From: Limnobacter litoralis
GTDB lineage: Bacteria > Pseudomonadota > Gammaproteobacteria > Burkholderiales > Burkholderiaceae_B
Assembly (NCBI RefSeq): GCF_030160455.1
Contig: NZ_BSOJ01000019.1
Location: 31,843 to 95,842 of the forward strand
DNA: 64,000 nucleotides
Reading direction: 5' to 3'
The position numbers and the translations under genes are program-made. The notes below the pieces were generated by a model, which ran no database searches, was not told the DNA's origin, and was given only the letters and a program-made list of their open reading frames with translations. Shown here piece by piece: positions 8,567 to 17,571 of the stretch (position 1 is its first letter; every line of letters starts with the position of its first letter).

Positions 8567-9772
8567 ATGCAAAGCATCGCTCGAATTCTGGTGATTTCTG
8601 GGTCAGACCCACACTGGCTGTGGCTGTCTGACGCGGTGGGTGAACGGTACATGCTGGTGCGAGAAACCGGCACATTCTCTGAAATCGCCCAACGCGTAGG
8701 TCTGGTTTCGCCAACCTTGGCGGTGGTTGATTTTTCTCCGCAGGCCGGTGTAGACCCCGCCCTGATTGTCCGCGAATTGTCTGAGATTTCACCTGATTTG
8801 CCTGTGATTGCCATGGGTACGAAATCCGAAACCGATGCTGTCGTTCGCGCCTTGCGCTCTGGTGTGCGTGACTTTCTGGACACCAGCACCTCCCCAGGGG
8901 AAGTGCTCAAGATTGTTAGCGAGGTGCTGGACAAAGCCCCAGCCCCCACTGACGATGGCAAAGGCCATGTCATTGTGGTGCTGGGCGCCCGCCAAGGCGT
9001 GGGAGCCACCACACTGGCGGTCAACATTGCCTCCCGCTTGTCCAAAGGCAGCAAAGAGGAAACCCTGTTGCTGGATTTCGGCCTTCCTCTGGGTGATGGA
9101 TTGATCCACCTGCCCTGCGACGAAAAACAGGGTGCCATGAATTTTGTAGAGTGCGTGCGCAATGTGAGGCGTTTTGACGCCACGCTGGCAAAAACTGCGT
9201 TTCGCCGGCATTCGGAAACTGGCATGGCATTGTTGTCACTGCCGCGCAACCTGACTGAGCTGCGCGACGTACCCGCCACCGATGCACTGAAGTTTTTGAA
9301 TCTGATCAAGTCGTTCTTTGAAAACATCGTGATCGACCTGTGCGGCTTCAGCAATCTGGAGTTTGTGGCCAACCTGCTGCGCAGCGCGGACAAAATTTTG
9401 CTGGTTACCCCGCAATCTGTGCCGGGCATTGTGACTGGCGCAGAATTGATCAAAAGCCTCAATGACAAGGGCATTGCTGCCAGCGCATTTGATTTGGTGA
9501 TATCCCCCCATCACAAGGAAACAGCGCTTACACCCGAGGCGATTGCGCAAAAGCTGTCCATTGAACGGGTCTACACCCTGCCCGACAGAAACCAGGCTTT
9601 GGTCAACGCTGTGAATGAAGGCCGAGTGTTGTCGACACTGGACCCCAAAGACCCGTACTCCAAAGCGGTTGAGAAGCTGCTGTCCAGCATTCATCAGCAA
9701 CGCAAGGAAAAATTGGGCGCAGAGCAGGGTGGCAGTCTGACAACGACCTTGAAGAAGTGGTTTGTACGATGA
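8567..9772 (+). CDS. tadZ: TadZ/CpaE localization ATPase-like protein
   Basis: The 401-residue protein has an N-terminal receiver-like domain (about 1-120) and a ParA/MinD-like domain starting at VVLGARQGVGATTLAVN. The deviant Walker A lacks the usual lysines (KGGVGKT becomes ARQGVGATT), as known for many TadZ/CpaE proteins, so nucleotide hydrolysis may be weak. These proteins place the Tad machinery, often at a pole. Its TGA overlaps the ATG of tadA (ATGA at 9769-9772). Confidence 0.9.
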   Translation: MQSIARILVISGSDPHWLWLSDAVGERYMLVRETGTFSEIAQRVGLVSPTLAVVDFSPQAGVDPALIVRELSEISPDLPVIAMGTKSETDAVVRALRSGVRDFLDTSTSPGEVLKIVSEVLDKAPAPTDDGKGHVIVVLGARQGVGATTLAVNIASRLSKGSKEETLLLDFGLPLGDGLIHLPCDEKQGAMNFVECVRNVRRFDATLAKTAFRRHSETGMALLSLPRNLTELRDVPATDALKFLNLIKSFFENIVIDLCGFSNLEFVANLLRSADKILLVTPQSVPGIVTGAELIKSLNDKGIAASAFDLVISPHHKETALTPEAIAQKLSIERVYTLPDRNQALVNAVNEGRVLSTLDPKDPYSKAVEKLLSSIHQQRKEKLGAEQGGSLTTTLKKWFVR

Positions 9773-11115
9773 ATGAAATTGAATTTGGTCAGGAGCCGGA
9801 ACCCGTCAAGCCGGAAACGACAGCGGCACCGCGTCACACCGAGATTGAGTTCGCGCCCCAAGAGCCTGCCGATCTGAACAATGAGGTCCTGACCGATGTC
9901 AAGGAGATGGCGCATGAGCACATTCTCCGGATTATTGAAAAAAAGGGTGCGTCCTTTGCAAAAATGGACAACCTGGCCCTGGAGAAATTCATTCAGGGTG
10001 AAGTTCAAAGCCTGATTTACACCAAGCAAATTCCGCTGAACGATTCCGAAGTGGCTTACGTGGCCGATTCCCTGTACAAGGAAATCGCCGGATTTGGACC
10101 ACTGGAAGATTTGCTGTCAGACCCCGCCGTTGAAGACATCATGATCAACGGATACAAAGACGTGTACGTCTCAAAATCGGGGCGGATGGAGCGGGTGTCT
10201 ACGCGCTTTCTCGACAACAACCACCTTTTGCGGATTGTGCGCCGAATTCTTGCGCCGCTGGGGCGCAGACTGGACGAATCCAGCCCGATGGTGGATGCCC
10301 GCCTGCCCGATGGCAGCCGGATCAACGTGATTATCTCTCCACTGGCCCGCGACGGCGTGGTGGTGTCCATTCGAAAATTCCGGCGAGTGCCACTGCGCGC
10401 TGAAGACCTGATGGGATTGGGCACCTTTGACACCCGCGTGTATGAGTTGATGCGCGAAGCGGTGCGCAAACGCTGTAACCTGGTGGTCAGTGGTGCCACG
10501 TCCACGGGCAAGACGTCCATGCTGAACGTGATTGCTGAATTTATTCCAGCTGGGGAGCGACTCATCACCATTGAGGACACCGCCGAACTGCAACTGAATC
10601 ACCACCACGTGGTTCGGCTTGAAAGCAGACCCGGGGGCCATGAGGGTGCGGGCAGTATTACCATTCGCGACCTCGTGAAAAACAGTTTGCGTATGCGCCC
10701 AGACCGCGTGATCGTGGGTGAGGTGCGCGGTGCCGAGGTTTTGGACATGCTACAGGCCATGAGCACCGGCCACGACGGTTCCATGGGCACCATTCACGCC
10801 TCGACACCTCGCGATTGTCTTCATCGATTGGAAATGCTGTCGGGATTTGCGGGCTTTACCGGCAACGAAGCCAGCTTGCGTCGACAAATTGCATCCGCCC
10901 TCGACCTGATTATCCAGATTGTTCGGCTGCCCTCAGGCAAGCGGCGCATCTACAGCATCACTGAAGTGGCTGGCATCGTAGACGACAACATATTGCTGCA
11001 GGACCTGTACCGCTATGAAAGCAGGGTTGGACCGGACGGGCAGGAGCTGGACAACTGGGTGCCTGTTGTGCCCTACCCCAAAAACCCCAAAATCTCGCAC
11101 ATTCGTTTGACATGA
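9769..11115 (+). CDS. tadA: TadA/CpaF secretion ATPase
   Basis: A 448-residue type II/IV secretion ATPase that powers Flp pilus assembly. Start ATG 9769 is chosen because it forms an ATGA overlap with tadZ. Motifs are complete: Walker [13 protein letters not shown], Asp box region [12 protein letters not shown], Walker [16 protein letters not shown] and the His box [13 protein letters not shown]. An N-terminal all-alpha region precedes the ATPase core (about residues 20-120). Translation of tadB is coupled through a second ATGA overlap at 11112. Confidence 0.97.
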   Translation: MNEIEFGQEPEPVKPETTAAPRHTEIEFAPQEPADLNNEVLTDVKEMAHEHILRIIEKKGASFAKMDNLALEKFIQGEVQSLIYTKQIPLNDSEVAYVADSLYKEIAGFGPLEDLLSDPAVEDIMINGYKDVYVSKSGRMERVSTRFLDNNHLLRIVRRILAPLGRRLDESSPMVDARLPDGSRINVIISPLARDGVVVSIRKFRRVPLRAEDLMGLGTFDTRVYELMREAVRKRCNLVVSGATSTGKTSMLNVIAEFIPAGERLITIEDTAELQLNHHHVVRLESRPGGHEGAGSITIRDLVKNSLRMRPDRVIVGEVRGAEVLDMLQAMSTGHDGSMGTIHASTPRDCLHRLEMLSGFAGFTGNEASLRRQIASALDLIIQIVRLPSGKRRIYSITEVAGIVDDNILLQDLYRYESRVGPDGQELDNWVPVVPYPKNPKISHIRLT

Positions 11116-12020
11116 ACTTTGGTCTGATCTCTATTGCCCTGATTTTCATTTCGCTGGCCATATTGCTGCTGGGCAAAGGCACTGCGGATGAAAGCAGGCG
11201 CAGATCCGAAGTGCGACTTGACACAGCCTTGACCAATTCACTGGACCCACTTCGGGTTCAGAAAGACCCGCTGAAACGGAAATTCATGCCGCAGTGGATG
11301 ACGGACAATTTGATTTCGGCTGGTCTTCCAATCAACCGTGAATTGGGGCTGAAATTATCAGCAGCAATACTACTTCCAGCTGTGGGTGCATTGGCATACA
11401 AAGGCGCTGTCAGTGCACTGGGGGCCATTGTGCTGGCTTTGATGGCGGTGGTTTTATATGTCTTTTACAAACAGCGCAAACGCAGGCAATTGATGCTCAG
11501 CCAACTTCCCAACTTTCTGGACGGTGTGGTGCGGGTCAGCGCAGTGGGCTATAGCTTAACCGTCTCTTTCAACACAGCGCTTGAAAACGCCGAGCAGCCC
11601 CTGCGCGATGCTTTGGGACTGGCGGTTCAAATGCAGTATGCAGGCCTAGAGTTGGATGAAGCCATGTATCGCCTGGCCAAGGTGTTCGGCCTGACCGAAT
11701 TTAAATTGATTGCCTCTGTGGTGGCACTGGCTTTGAATTACGGTGGCAAAAGCGACATCTTGCTGGGTCGTCTGGCGCAGTATTTGCGCGACCGGGAACA
11801 ACACCATCAGGAATTGCTGGCCATGAGCTCGGAAGCCAGAATGTCAGCCGTTTTCATGTGTTTGCTGACCCCTGCTTTGGCGGGGTTCATCATCATGATT
11901 AACCCTGACTACCTGAGCACAATGTGGTATGACCACACTGGGCGAATTCTGTTGTTCGTTGCAGCCGGTCTGCAGGTGGCCGGCGCAGCACTGATCTACA
12001 AAATGGTACGAAGCATTTAA
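11112..12020 (+). CDS. tadB: TadB inner-membrane platform protein
   Basis: A 302-residue type II secretion GspF-like protein with an N-terminal membrane helix, two central helices (AAILLPAVGALAYKGAV, IVLALMAVVLYVFY), the GspF-type core with FLDGVVRVSAVGYSL, and two C-terminal helices. It pairs with TadC to form the membrane platform acted on by TadA. The ATG overlaps the tadA stop codon (ATGA), and tadC follows 12 nt after its stop. Confidence 0.93.
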   Translation: MNFGLISIALIFISLAILLLGKGTADESRRRSEVRLDTALTNSLDPLRVQKDPLKRKFMPQWMTDNLISAGLPINRELGLKLSAAILLPAVGALAYKGAVSALGAIVLALMAVVLYVFYKQRKRRQLMLSQLPNFLDGVVRVSAVGYSLTVSFNTALENAEQPLRDALGLAVQMQYAGLELDEAMYRLAKVFGLTEFKLIASVVALALNYGGKSDILLGRLAQYLRDREQHHQELLAMSSEARMSAVFMCLLTPALAGFIIMINPDYLSTMWYDHTGRILLFVAAGLQVAGAALIYKMVRSI

Positions 12021-12032
12021 GGAGCAGCCCAC

Positions 12033-12989
12033 GTGTTAAGCCATGACAATCTTATTTTGCTGGGCAGCCTGTTGATTGGCTTTGGGTTGGTTGCCGTTGC
12101 CTTAAGTCTCATGAACCAAGGCAGCAAACGCGACAAAGCCTTGCAGCGCATTGAGCAGTACCTCACCGACCGTCGACGCGTGCAAATGGTGCCTGGCGTC
12201 AAGCCCGAAATCGCAAGCGGCTCATTGACGGGCCGTTTGGACACACTCAGTGCCAAATTCAGCCAAAGCAAGGCTTTCAAACACTTTGTAGACCCCGAAG
12301 ACCGTAAATTACTGGGTAAGGCCGGATTTGGCACCGAAGAGGACCTAGGGCGGTTTGTTTTGGCGCGAATCATTTTGGGCGTGTCGGGGTTAATCCTGGG
12401 CTACCTTCTCAACCTGAAAGCGGGCTACAGCAGCACAGCCGTCATTCAGGTAGTTGCCATTGCGGGCCTGGGCTTCATGGCGCCCAAATGGATTTTAAAA
12501 ATGATCGCAGAAGGTCGGGAGACCGCTTTTGAGCGAGAGCTCGTCGCCATCGTGGACGTGATGCGTCTGCTGCAGGGCGTGGGTTTGAGTGTCGACCAAT
12601 CCATCGAAATCATGGCCACCCAATTGCGTGACTTGGTGCCGATTACTGCCCGCATGTTGCGCAGGGCCCAGCCCCAGGTGAAGTCCGGGGTGCCCTGGAA
12701 TGTCATTCTGAAAAAAATGTGCGAAACCTACACCAGTGAAGAATTCCGTTCATTTGTCACAGTGCTGGGGCAAATTGAAAAGTTTGGTGGCGCAGTGCAG
12801 GAACCCTTGCGACAATTTTCAGAACGACTGGTGGAGAAAGAAAGGGCCAATGCAAAAGAGTTCATGGGCAAATTGACCGTCAAGCTGACTGGTATCATGG
12901 TGGTTACCATGTTGCCAGCCCTCCTGATCATGACCGGTGGGCCGGGCATTATTTCGATCATGCGCGCGTTCGCGCGAGTTGGAGGATAA
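12033..12989 (+). CDS. tadC: TadC inner-membrane platform protein
   Basis: A 318-residue GspF-domain protein beginning at GTG 12033, with AAGGAG about 9 nt upstream. It has one N-terminal helix, central helices around FVLARIILGVSGLILGYLL, a core with VDVMRLLQGVGLSVDQSIE, and a C-terminal helix ending ITGGPGIISIMRAFARVGG-like. It is the second platform component of the Tad machine. The stop codon lies directly before the TTG start of tadD. Confidence 0.93.
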   Translation: MLSHDNLILLGSLLIGFGLVAVALSLMNQGSKRDKALQRIEQYLTDRRRVQMVPGVKPEIASGSLTGRLDTLSAKFSQSKAFKHFVDPEDRKLLGKAGFGTEEDLGRFVLARIILGVSGLILGYLLNLKAGYSSTAVIQVVAIAGLGFMAPKWILKMIAEGRETAFERELVAIVDVMRLLQGVGLSVDQSIEIMATQLRDLVPITARMLRRAQPQVKSGVPWNVILKKMCETYTSEEFRSFVTVLGQIEKFGGAVQEPLRQFSERLVEKERANAKEFMGKLTVKLTGIMVVTMLPALLIMTGGPGIISIMRAFARVGG

Positions 12990-12990
12990 A

Positions 12991-13791
12991 TTGAAAGGTT
13001 CTGCCATCGTTGTCGCCACTTTGACGCTTGGGCTTGCCGCGTGTGCTACGCAGCCGCAAGGCCAGAACACAGGCGCACAAAATCAGCCAGCCCAGCAAAA
13101 TCCGGCGGCAACAGCGCAAATGCAGCAAAACCAGCAAGCCCTGATTGATGCCCAGCGCGCTGAGGACCAGCAAGAAGAAAACGCCCGATTGAAGCAGGCC
13201 AAAGGGGAGCAAGAAAAAGCGATTCACCTGGGTCTGGTCAAAAAGATGATTGACCAAAACAATGGCTACGCTGCACTGGCCCATCTGGATTCCTATGACA
13301 AAAAATGGGGTGCCGACCTTAAAAGCCGCTTGTTGCGCGCCGACGCACTGCGAAAAACAGGCCAGTACGATCAGGCAGAGCAGGTCTATCAGTCCCTGCT
13401 GGGCAGTGGTGATGATCAGGGTCAAGTGTGGTATGGCCTGGGCAAAATCTCGATTGAGAAAGGCAAACTGAATGCCGCTGAAGTCCGGCTCGAAAAGGCC
13501 GTTCAGATCGACCCATTGAAAATTGACGCGTACACCGACCTTGGGTTGGTTTACCTGCTGGATGGCAAAAAAGACCTGTCTTACAACGCCCTGATGAAAG
13601 CCAGCGAGTTGTCCAACCAAGACCCCAAGATATTGGCCAACCTGGCCTTGTGGGGCCTCGTATTCAACGACCTGGACATGTCGATGGACATTGCCAACCG
13701 GCTACAATGGTCTGACAACACCCGCAACAAGGTCATGGCGCAAGCCAACACCATCAAAAGACGACTGAAGGTTCAAGGAGACCCGCAATGA
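12991..13791 (+). CDS. tadD: TadD, TPR lipoprotein
   Basis: A 266-residue lipoprotein. The TTG at 12991 is preferred because GGAGG sits 5 nt upstream and the product then begins with a clean lipoprotein signal ending in LAAC. After a Gln/Asn-rich linker and a short coiled-coil stretch come tetratricopeptide repeats (for example YDQAEQVYQSLLGSGDD and AAEVRLEKAVQIDPLKIDAY). TadD lipoproteins act as pilotin-like factors for Tad secretin function. The stop overlaps the next ATG (ATGA at 13788). Confidence 0.92.
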   Translation: MKGSAIVVATLTLGLAACATQPQGQNTGAQNQPAQQNPAATAQMQQNQQALIDAQRAEDQQEENARLKQAKGEQEKAIHLGLVKKMIDQNNGYAALAHLDSYDKKWGADLKSRLLRADALRKTGQYDQAEQVYQSLLGSGDDQGQVWYGLGKISIEKGKLNAAEVRLEKAVQIDPLKIDAYTDLGLVYLLDGKKDLSYNALMKASELSNQDPKILANLALWGLVFNDLDMSMDIANRLQWSDNTRNKVMAQANTIKRRLKVQGDPQ

Positions 13792-14102
13792 AACTGACAT
13801 GGACTTTGACACTGGGCCTGTTGTTAGCGGCGTCCAGCAACCTCGCTTTGGCTGACGAACAGACCCAGAGCGACACATCCGGCAAAGTGAATGAAACGAT
13901 TGTCGGGCAACCAGACGCTCAAACAGGATTGGCGACTCGCCACTACCTTCAAGAGCAGGCGCAAGGCATTCACCGGGCAGACACAGAGCCCTACCGCGCT
14001 GAATTTGCGGGCAAAGCCTACAAAGCCTACGCAGACTCGATTGGACAGAGCAGCAACGGAAAAAGCGCTCAGTCCCAGGTGTCTGGCATTTCCAGCAATT
14101 AA
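13788..14102 (+). CDS. DUF3613-like small exported protein
   Basis: A 104-residue protein with a signal peptide (LLLAASSNLALADE) and a short motif, GLATRHYLQEQAQGIHRA, followed by YRAEFAGKAYKAYADSIGQ. This pattern agrees with the DUF3613 family, small periplasmic proteins that I recall as often linked to Tad loci; no biochemical role is known to me. It is translationally coupled to tadD by an ATGA overlap, so it is most likely a Tad accessory protein. Confidence 0.75.
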   Translation: MKLTWTLTLGLLLAASSNLALADEQTQSDTSGKVNETIVGQPDAQTGLATRHYLQEQAQGIHRADTEPYRAEFAGKAYKAYADSIGQSSNGKSAQSQVSGISSN

Positions 14103-14116
14103 GACCGGCGAAACCC

Positions 14117-15091
14117 GTGCTCAAGCTTTTTCTCAGGCTGTTGTCGATTTTGACGGGTAGAACCATTCTGCCCCCCGAGAAAACCGAAGCACTGGAGCAA
14201 AGCCTGCAACGCAGTCGAGAGCAGAACAAGGCACTGGATCAACGCCTTGTTGATTTGCGGCAACAGCAGCAGCAAATGCTCAGCGACCTGCGCACGCGCC
14301 ATCAGCAAGAGTCCGACAAATGGCGAAATGAGGTCAGTTCCAATCAAACTGAAATGGCCCGCCTGCGTGAACAGATTGCACAACTTGCCCAAAGCACAGA
14401 CCAGGAAACCTTGCGGCAACTGACTGAAAACCAGCAACTGATCGAACAGCTGAACTGGCTCTCGGGTACGATCGCACACGACTTCCGCGCCCCCTTGAGG
14501 GCCATCGACGCTTATTCCTTCTTTCTGGACGACGAGTTGGGAGACTCGGCACCCGCCGAGGCCAAATCGTCGCTGGGTGAAATCCGTCGGAACGGAAAAC
14601 GCTTGGGGGTCCTGATCGACGGTTTGATTGACTTCCTTCGACTCAGCACCTGTCCGCTGAATCGAGTCAATTTCGACCTGGGGGATGCTGTACGCGAGCT
14701 GCTGAATATGGGGTTTCGCGGTGCACCCATCCACATCGACAAAGACCTTCACTTTCCGATGAAATTCGACCCTGAATTGGCTGTGCGAATGATGAAAGAA
14801 CTCCTCGACAATGCTGTCAAGTTCTCAGCAGGCGTGGAAGATCCGAAAATAACCGTGCGAAAGGTCAGCGACTCTGAGCTCGAAATCACTGACAACGGAG
14901 TTGGGTTCTCCTCCGAGCACAGCGACAAACTCTTCCGTCTATTCCACCGCATGCACGGCAACGACGAATTCGCGGGCGAAGGCATCGGGCTTTGCATCGC
15001 ACAGCGAATTGCAGGCCGCCACGGCCTTACACTCGGATTGCATCGAGTTGGCAATTTAACTGTTGCAAGTTTAAGCGTTACACAACCCTAG
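14117..15091 (+). CDS. Soluble sensor histidine kinase
   Basis: 324 residues from GTG 14117. Residues ~20-115 form a coiled coil rich in Gln and Arg. The phosphoacceptor helix is GTIAHDFRAPLRAID (His121), resembling phytochrome-type HisKA. The HATPase domain shows the N box KELLDNAVKFSAG, the G1 box ITDNGVGF and the G2 region GEGIGLCIAQRIAGRHG. Apart from a short hydrophobic N terminus there is no membrane segment or sensory domain, so it may sense through the coiled coil or a partner. It lies 14 nt after the DUF3613 gene and could be the last gene of the Tad operon. No response regulator is adjacent. It overlaps the convergent HD-GYP gene by 14 bp. Confidence 0.88.
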   Translation: MLKLFLRLLSILTGRTILPPEKTEALEQSLQRSREQNKALDQRLVDLRQQQQQMLSDLRTRHQQESDKWRNEVSSNQTEMARLREQIAQLAQSTDQETLRQLTENQQLIEQLNWLSGTIAHDFRAPLRAIDAYSFFLDDELGDSAPAEAKSSLGEIRRNGKRLGVLIDGLIDFLRLSTCPLNRVNFDLGDAVRELLNMGFRGAPIHIDKDLHFPMKFDPELAVRMMKELLDNAVKFSAGVEDPKITVRKVSDSELEITDNGVGFSSEHSDKLFRLFHRMHGNDEFAGEGIGLCIAQRIAGRHGLTLGLHRVGNLTVASLSVTQP

Positions 15092-16163
15092 CCATCAAAT
15101 CCAGCAAAGTCGGAAGATCGCCAAGATCACGTCGTGGTATTGCGTTTCGCACACCAAAGCCATTTTGGGCAGTGTCAATGATTTCTGCGGCCACTCCACT
15201 CTTGTTCAGGTTGCGGAACACCAGCACCACAGGCGTAATTGCCGTTTGTCCCCGAATGAGGCTGCATCCGATTTGATTGCCCGCAAGCTGAACCAGGCTA
15301 CCTGCGGGGTAAATACCCAACTCCTCCAGCAAAATGGCTGTGAAATTGCTATAAAGCGCGTCACCCTGATCAAACAGATCCTTCACTGCCTGCTCTGCCG
15401 TAAAGTTCTTGCGATATTCACGCTGGGCCATCCGAGCATTAAAGGAATCACACACACTCAGCAGGACAGAGCCCGAATGCTGGTTTTTGATCTGCCGTGG
15501 GTAACCTGTTCCATCGGGCAATTCATGATGGGAACGGACCACGTCCATCCAGACTGGATCTTGTACACCCAGCAACTGCAATTTGTCAGCGCTTTGTTCC
15601 GGGTGTTTACGAATCAATTCCTTCTGATCACGGCTTAAGGGCTCTACCTGGGTTCTTAGCCGAGCCTGAAGACTCAACATACTGATGTTCATGGTCAAAG
15701 CCGCGCTCACAATCGAGTCCACCTCCTCCTCGCAGAACATTTGACTCTGCATGGCCACTCGAGCGGCAGTCAGCGCCACCAAAAGATGGTGCATGACCGG
15801 GTAGTCATCACCCGTGTGCCAGGCAAGGTAGGCGTAAGCCAGATCAAAATTTGAGATTGCAATGTGTTTGAACCGCTTAACCAACTGAACAATCACAGAC
15901 ACAAAAACCTCAGGATCTTCATCGCTCATCGCTTTTGAAAGCACTTGATAGCAACAATGGAGATCCTCAAAAAGATCGCAGGCAGAAAGGTACAGAAGCG
16001 TGGTCTGGCTAAGCTCACACTCAAGCGCGAAATAACCCTCGGTGGCCACTCGATTCACATTCGATGCCCGTCTACCCGAATGCAGATAAAGCTGTTCAGG
16101 CCGGATGGACTGTGACTTCAGGAGATGATTTACCACCATTGAATTGGACAAATTGATCAGCAT
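15078..16163 (-). CDS. HD-GYP domain protein with a degenerate HD dyad
   Basis: A 361-residue protein with a C-terminal half aligned to HD-GYP phosphodiesterases: SHHELPDGTGYP (residues 211-222) is a good GYP signature and KHPEQSADKL matches the conserved His-Pro helix. Where the family has HDIGK/M, this protein has MNISM (residues 158-162), so the metal-binding His-Asp pair is missing. Hydrolysis of cyclic di-GMP is therefore doubtful and a binding or scaffold role is more likely. The N-terminal ~120 residues are unassigned. It is convergent with the histidine kinase gene at the end of the Tad operon. Confidence 0.82.
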   Translation of the reverse strand: MLINLSNSMVVNHLLKSQSIRPEQLYLHSGRRASNVNRVATEGYFALECELSQTTLLYLSACDLFEDLHCCYQVLSKAMSDEDPEVFVSVIVQLVKRFKHIAISNFDLAYAYLAWHTGDDYPVMHHLLVALTAARVAMQSQMFCEEEVDSIVSAALTMNISMLSLQARLRTQVEPLSRDQKELIRKHPEQSADKLQLLGVQDPVWMDVVRSHHELPDGTGYPRQIKNQHSGSVLLSVCDSFNARMAQREYRKNFTAEQAVKDLFDQGDALYSNFTAILLEELGIYPAGSLVQLAGNQIGCSLIRGQTAITPVVLVFRNLNKSGVAAEIIDTAQNGFGVRNAIPRRDLGDLPTLLDLMARVV

Positions 16164-16337
16164 GCACGCGCTCCTTGATTACCTCAATTTACGACCAGAG
16201 ACTGAAGTTGCCATATCCCTTTGTTGCGCTAGTCAATGTGGAGCAATCTGCAAACTGAGTGAAAAAATGCCCTGTATTCAACCCCTTCAATTGAGGGTGA
16301 CAATGAGAACCTGTAGGCTCACGAAGGGGAATACACC

Positions 16338-16619
16338 ATGCAAACCTTAGAGCTGAAAGCAGCGCCTGCACCAGAAGGGTTTTATCCTGAAACACTGAAC
16401 ATTCACAATGAACAGGCCAACATGGCCATGAACGTCAACCTTGACGACGCGCTGGCCGCCGTGTTGCAGACTGTTCAAAAAAGCGAATCAGGGCCTGCCA
16501 TTCGAGGCTTGGGCAAATTGCTGGCGTACATGGAAATGCTTGAGAAGGCGGCAGGCATCGGTGGCAATGGTGGCCACAAGGAAATTGTGCTGTGCGCGCC
16601 GCTTACATTAACCCTGTAA
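16338..16619 (+). CDS. Small protein of unknown function
   Basis: A 93-residue protein from ATG 16338 with AAGGGG upstream at a plausible distance. It is acidic to neutral, without signal peptide or membrane helix; residues 36-75 look helical (VNLDDALAAVLQTVQKSE, LGKLLAYMEMLEKAAG). The 3' end overlaps the convergent dsbB gene by 17 bp. I do not recognise a family. It is divergent from the HD-GYP gene, with which it shares a ~175-bp upstream region. Confidence 0.6.
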   Translation: MQTLELKAAPAPEGFYPETLNIHNEQANMAMNVNLDDALAAVLQTVQKSESGPAIRGLGKLLAYMEMLEKAAGIGGNGGHKEIVLCAPLTLTL

Positions 16620-17115
16620 TCGGGCGTCTAACTGTTCTCAACGTGAAACTCGCCAAGACAAGCTGCACAACAAAGCCCACTGCACTCCACGCGGGCAACT
16701 GAAGACCCAGAAAAGGCGGATAAGGATCCGTACACATGCCGTCTACTTCAAACAGGGCCGGAAACCATTGAACCCAAGGCAAGGCGTTCAATCGGGTTTG
16801 CATGGGGTCAACACCGCAAGACTGACCCGGATGCGCGAGAATCCAGACGTGGTACAGCGCAAAACCAGCACCGGCAAGCGCTGCAAGCGCAGCAACGAAA
16901 CCACCCAAACGCCGGCCAGTGCTATTGTCTGCATCATTCGAAAAAAACTGGACTGCAAAGGCCAGGGCCGTCAAAAGATACAAATAACGCTGAATGATGC
17001 ACAGGGCGCAGGGATACCAGTCTTCCACCTGTTGCAACCAGAGCGCGCCAGACAGCGCGCCCAGGCTGAGCAACATTCCGAGTAAAGCCAAGCGTCGCGT
17101 GGGCCTTAAAGCCAT
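16603..17115 (-). CDS. dsbB: Disulfide bond formation protein B
   Basis: A 170-residue four-helix inner-membrane protein that re-oxidises DsbA and passes electrons to quinone. It has the first Cys pair in WYPCALCIIQRY (Cys36, Cys39) and the second in the periplasmic loop (Cys100 in QSCGVDP and Cys128 in GMCTDP). Length and topology are normal for DsbB. It lies 3 nt after the Hpt-like gene on the same strand and may be cotranscribed with it. Confidence 0.94.
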   Translation of the reverse strand: MALRPTRRLALLGMLLSLGALSGALWLQQVEDWYPCALCIIQRYLYLLTALAFAVQFFSNDADNSTGRRLGGFVAALAALAGAGFALYHVWILAHPGQSCGVDPMQTRLNALPWVQWFPALFEVDGMCTDPYPPFLGLQLPAWSAVGFVVQLVLASFTLRTVRRPITGLM

Positions 17116-17118
17116 GGT

Positions 17119-17490
17119 CTAGGAATCCAGTTGTTGATGAACCCAATCGCGGGTCTCTGTGAAAACGTCTTTCATTCTTGCGAAATAGCCGCGGGATAGC
17201 TCACCAAACTCGGTGTGCTCCATGCACAGAAAGGCATATCGAAGTTTTTGGAAGCCCAAGGTGCCGCCGGCGCCCGCACTGCGGTGCGACAGGGATTTGA
17301 ATGACTTTTCATCGGTGTCGAAGGGATCCACCGATTCGTCAAACCAGCTCTCGGTGGTTTCATCAAAATATTCATCGGCAAACTCACGAAGCATGTCCGG
17401 CCCCAATTCGGTCAGCAATCGATTCCATTGATCCATGTCGATCAAAGGTTTTGATGCGAGTTCAGATTCAGAATAAACGGGCATGTTCAT
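17119..17490 (-). CDS. Hpt-like (histidine phosphotransfer) protein
   Basis: A 123-residue acidic, helical protein. The segment FKSLSHRSAGAGGTLGFQKL (His69) fits the Hpt consensus around the phosphorylated His, and the last third resembles the closing helices of Hpt domains. An orphan Hpt protein would relay phosphate between a hybrid kinase and a response regulator; no such partner is adjacent, though a soluble kinase lies 2 kb away. Immediately upstream of dsbB on the same strand. Confidence 0.72.
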   Translation of the reverse strand: MNMPVYSESELASKPLIDMDQWNRLLTELGPDMLREFADEYFDETTESWFDESVDPFDTDEKSFKSLSHRSAGAGGTLGFQKLRYAFLCMEHTEFGELSRGYFARMKDVFTETRDWVHQQLDS

Positions 17491-17571
17491 GGTTAATTTT
17501 AAGCCTTGCCAAAAAGGTCAGCACCGCGCGGGCTATACTGACCAAGAAGTTAACATATTTTATTCAGCGCA

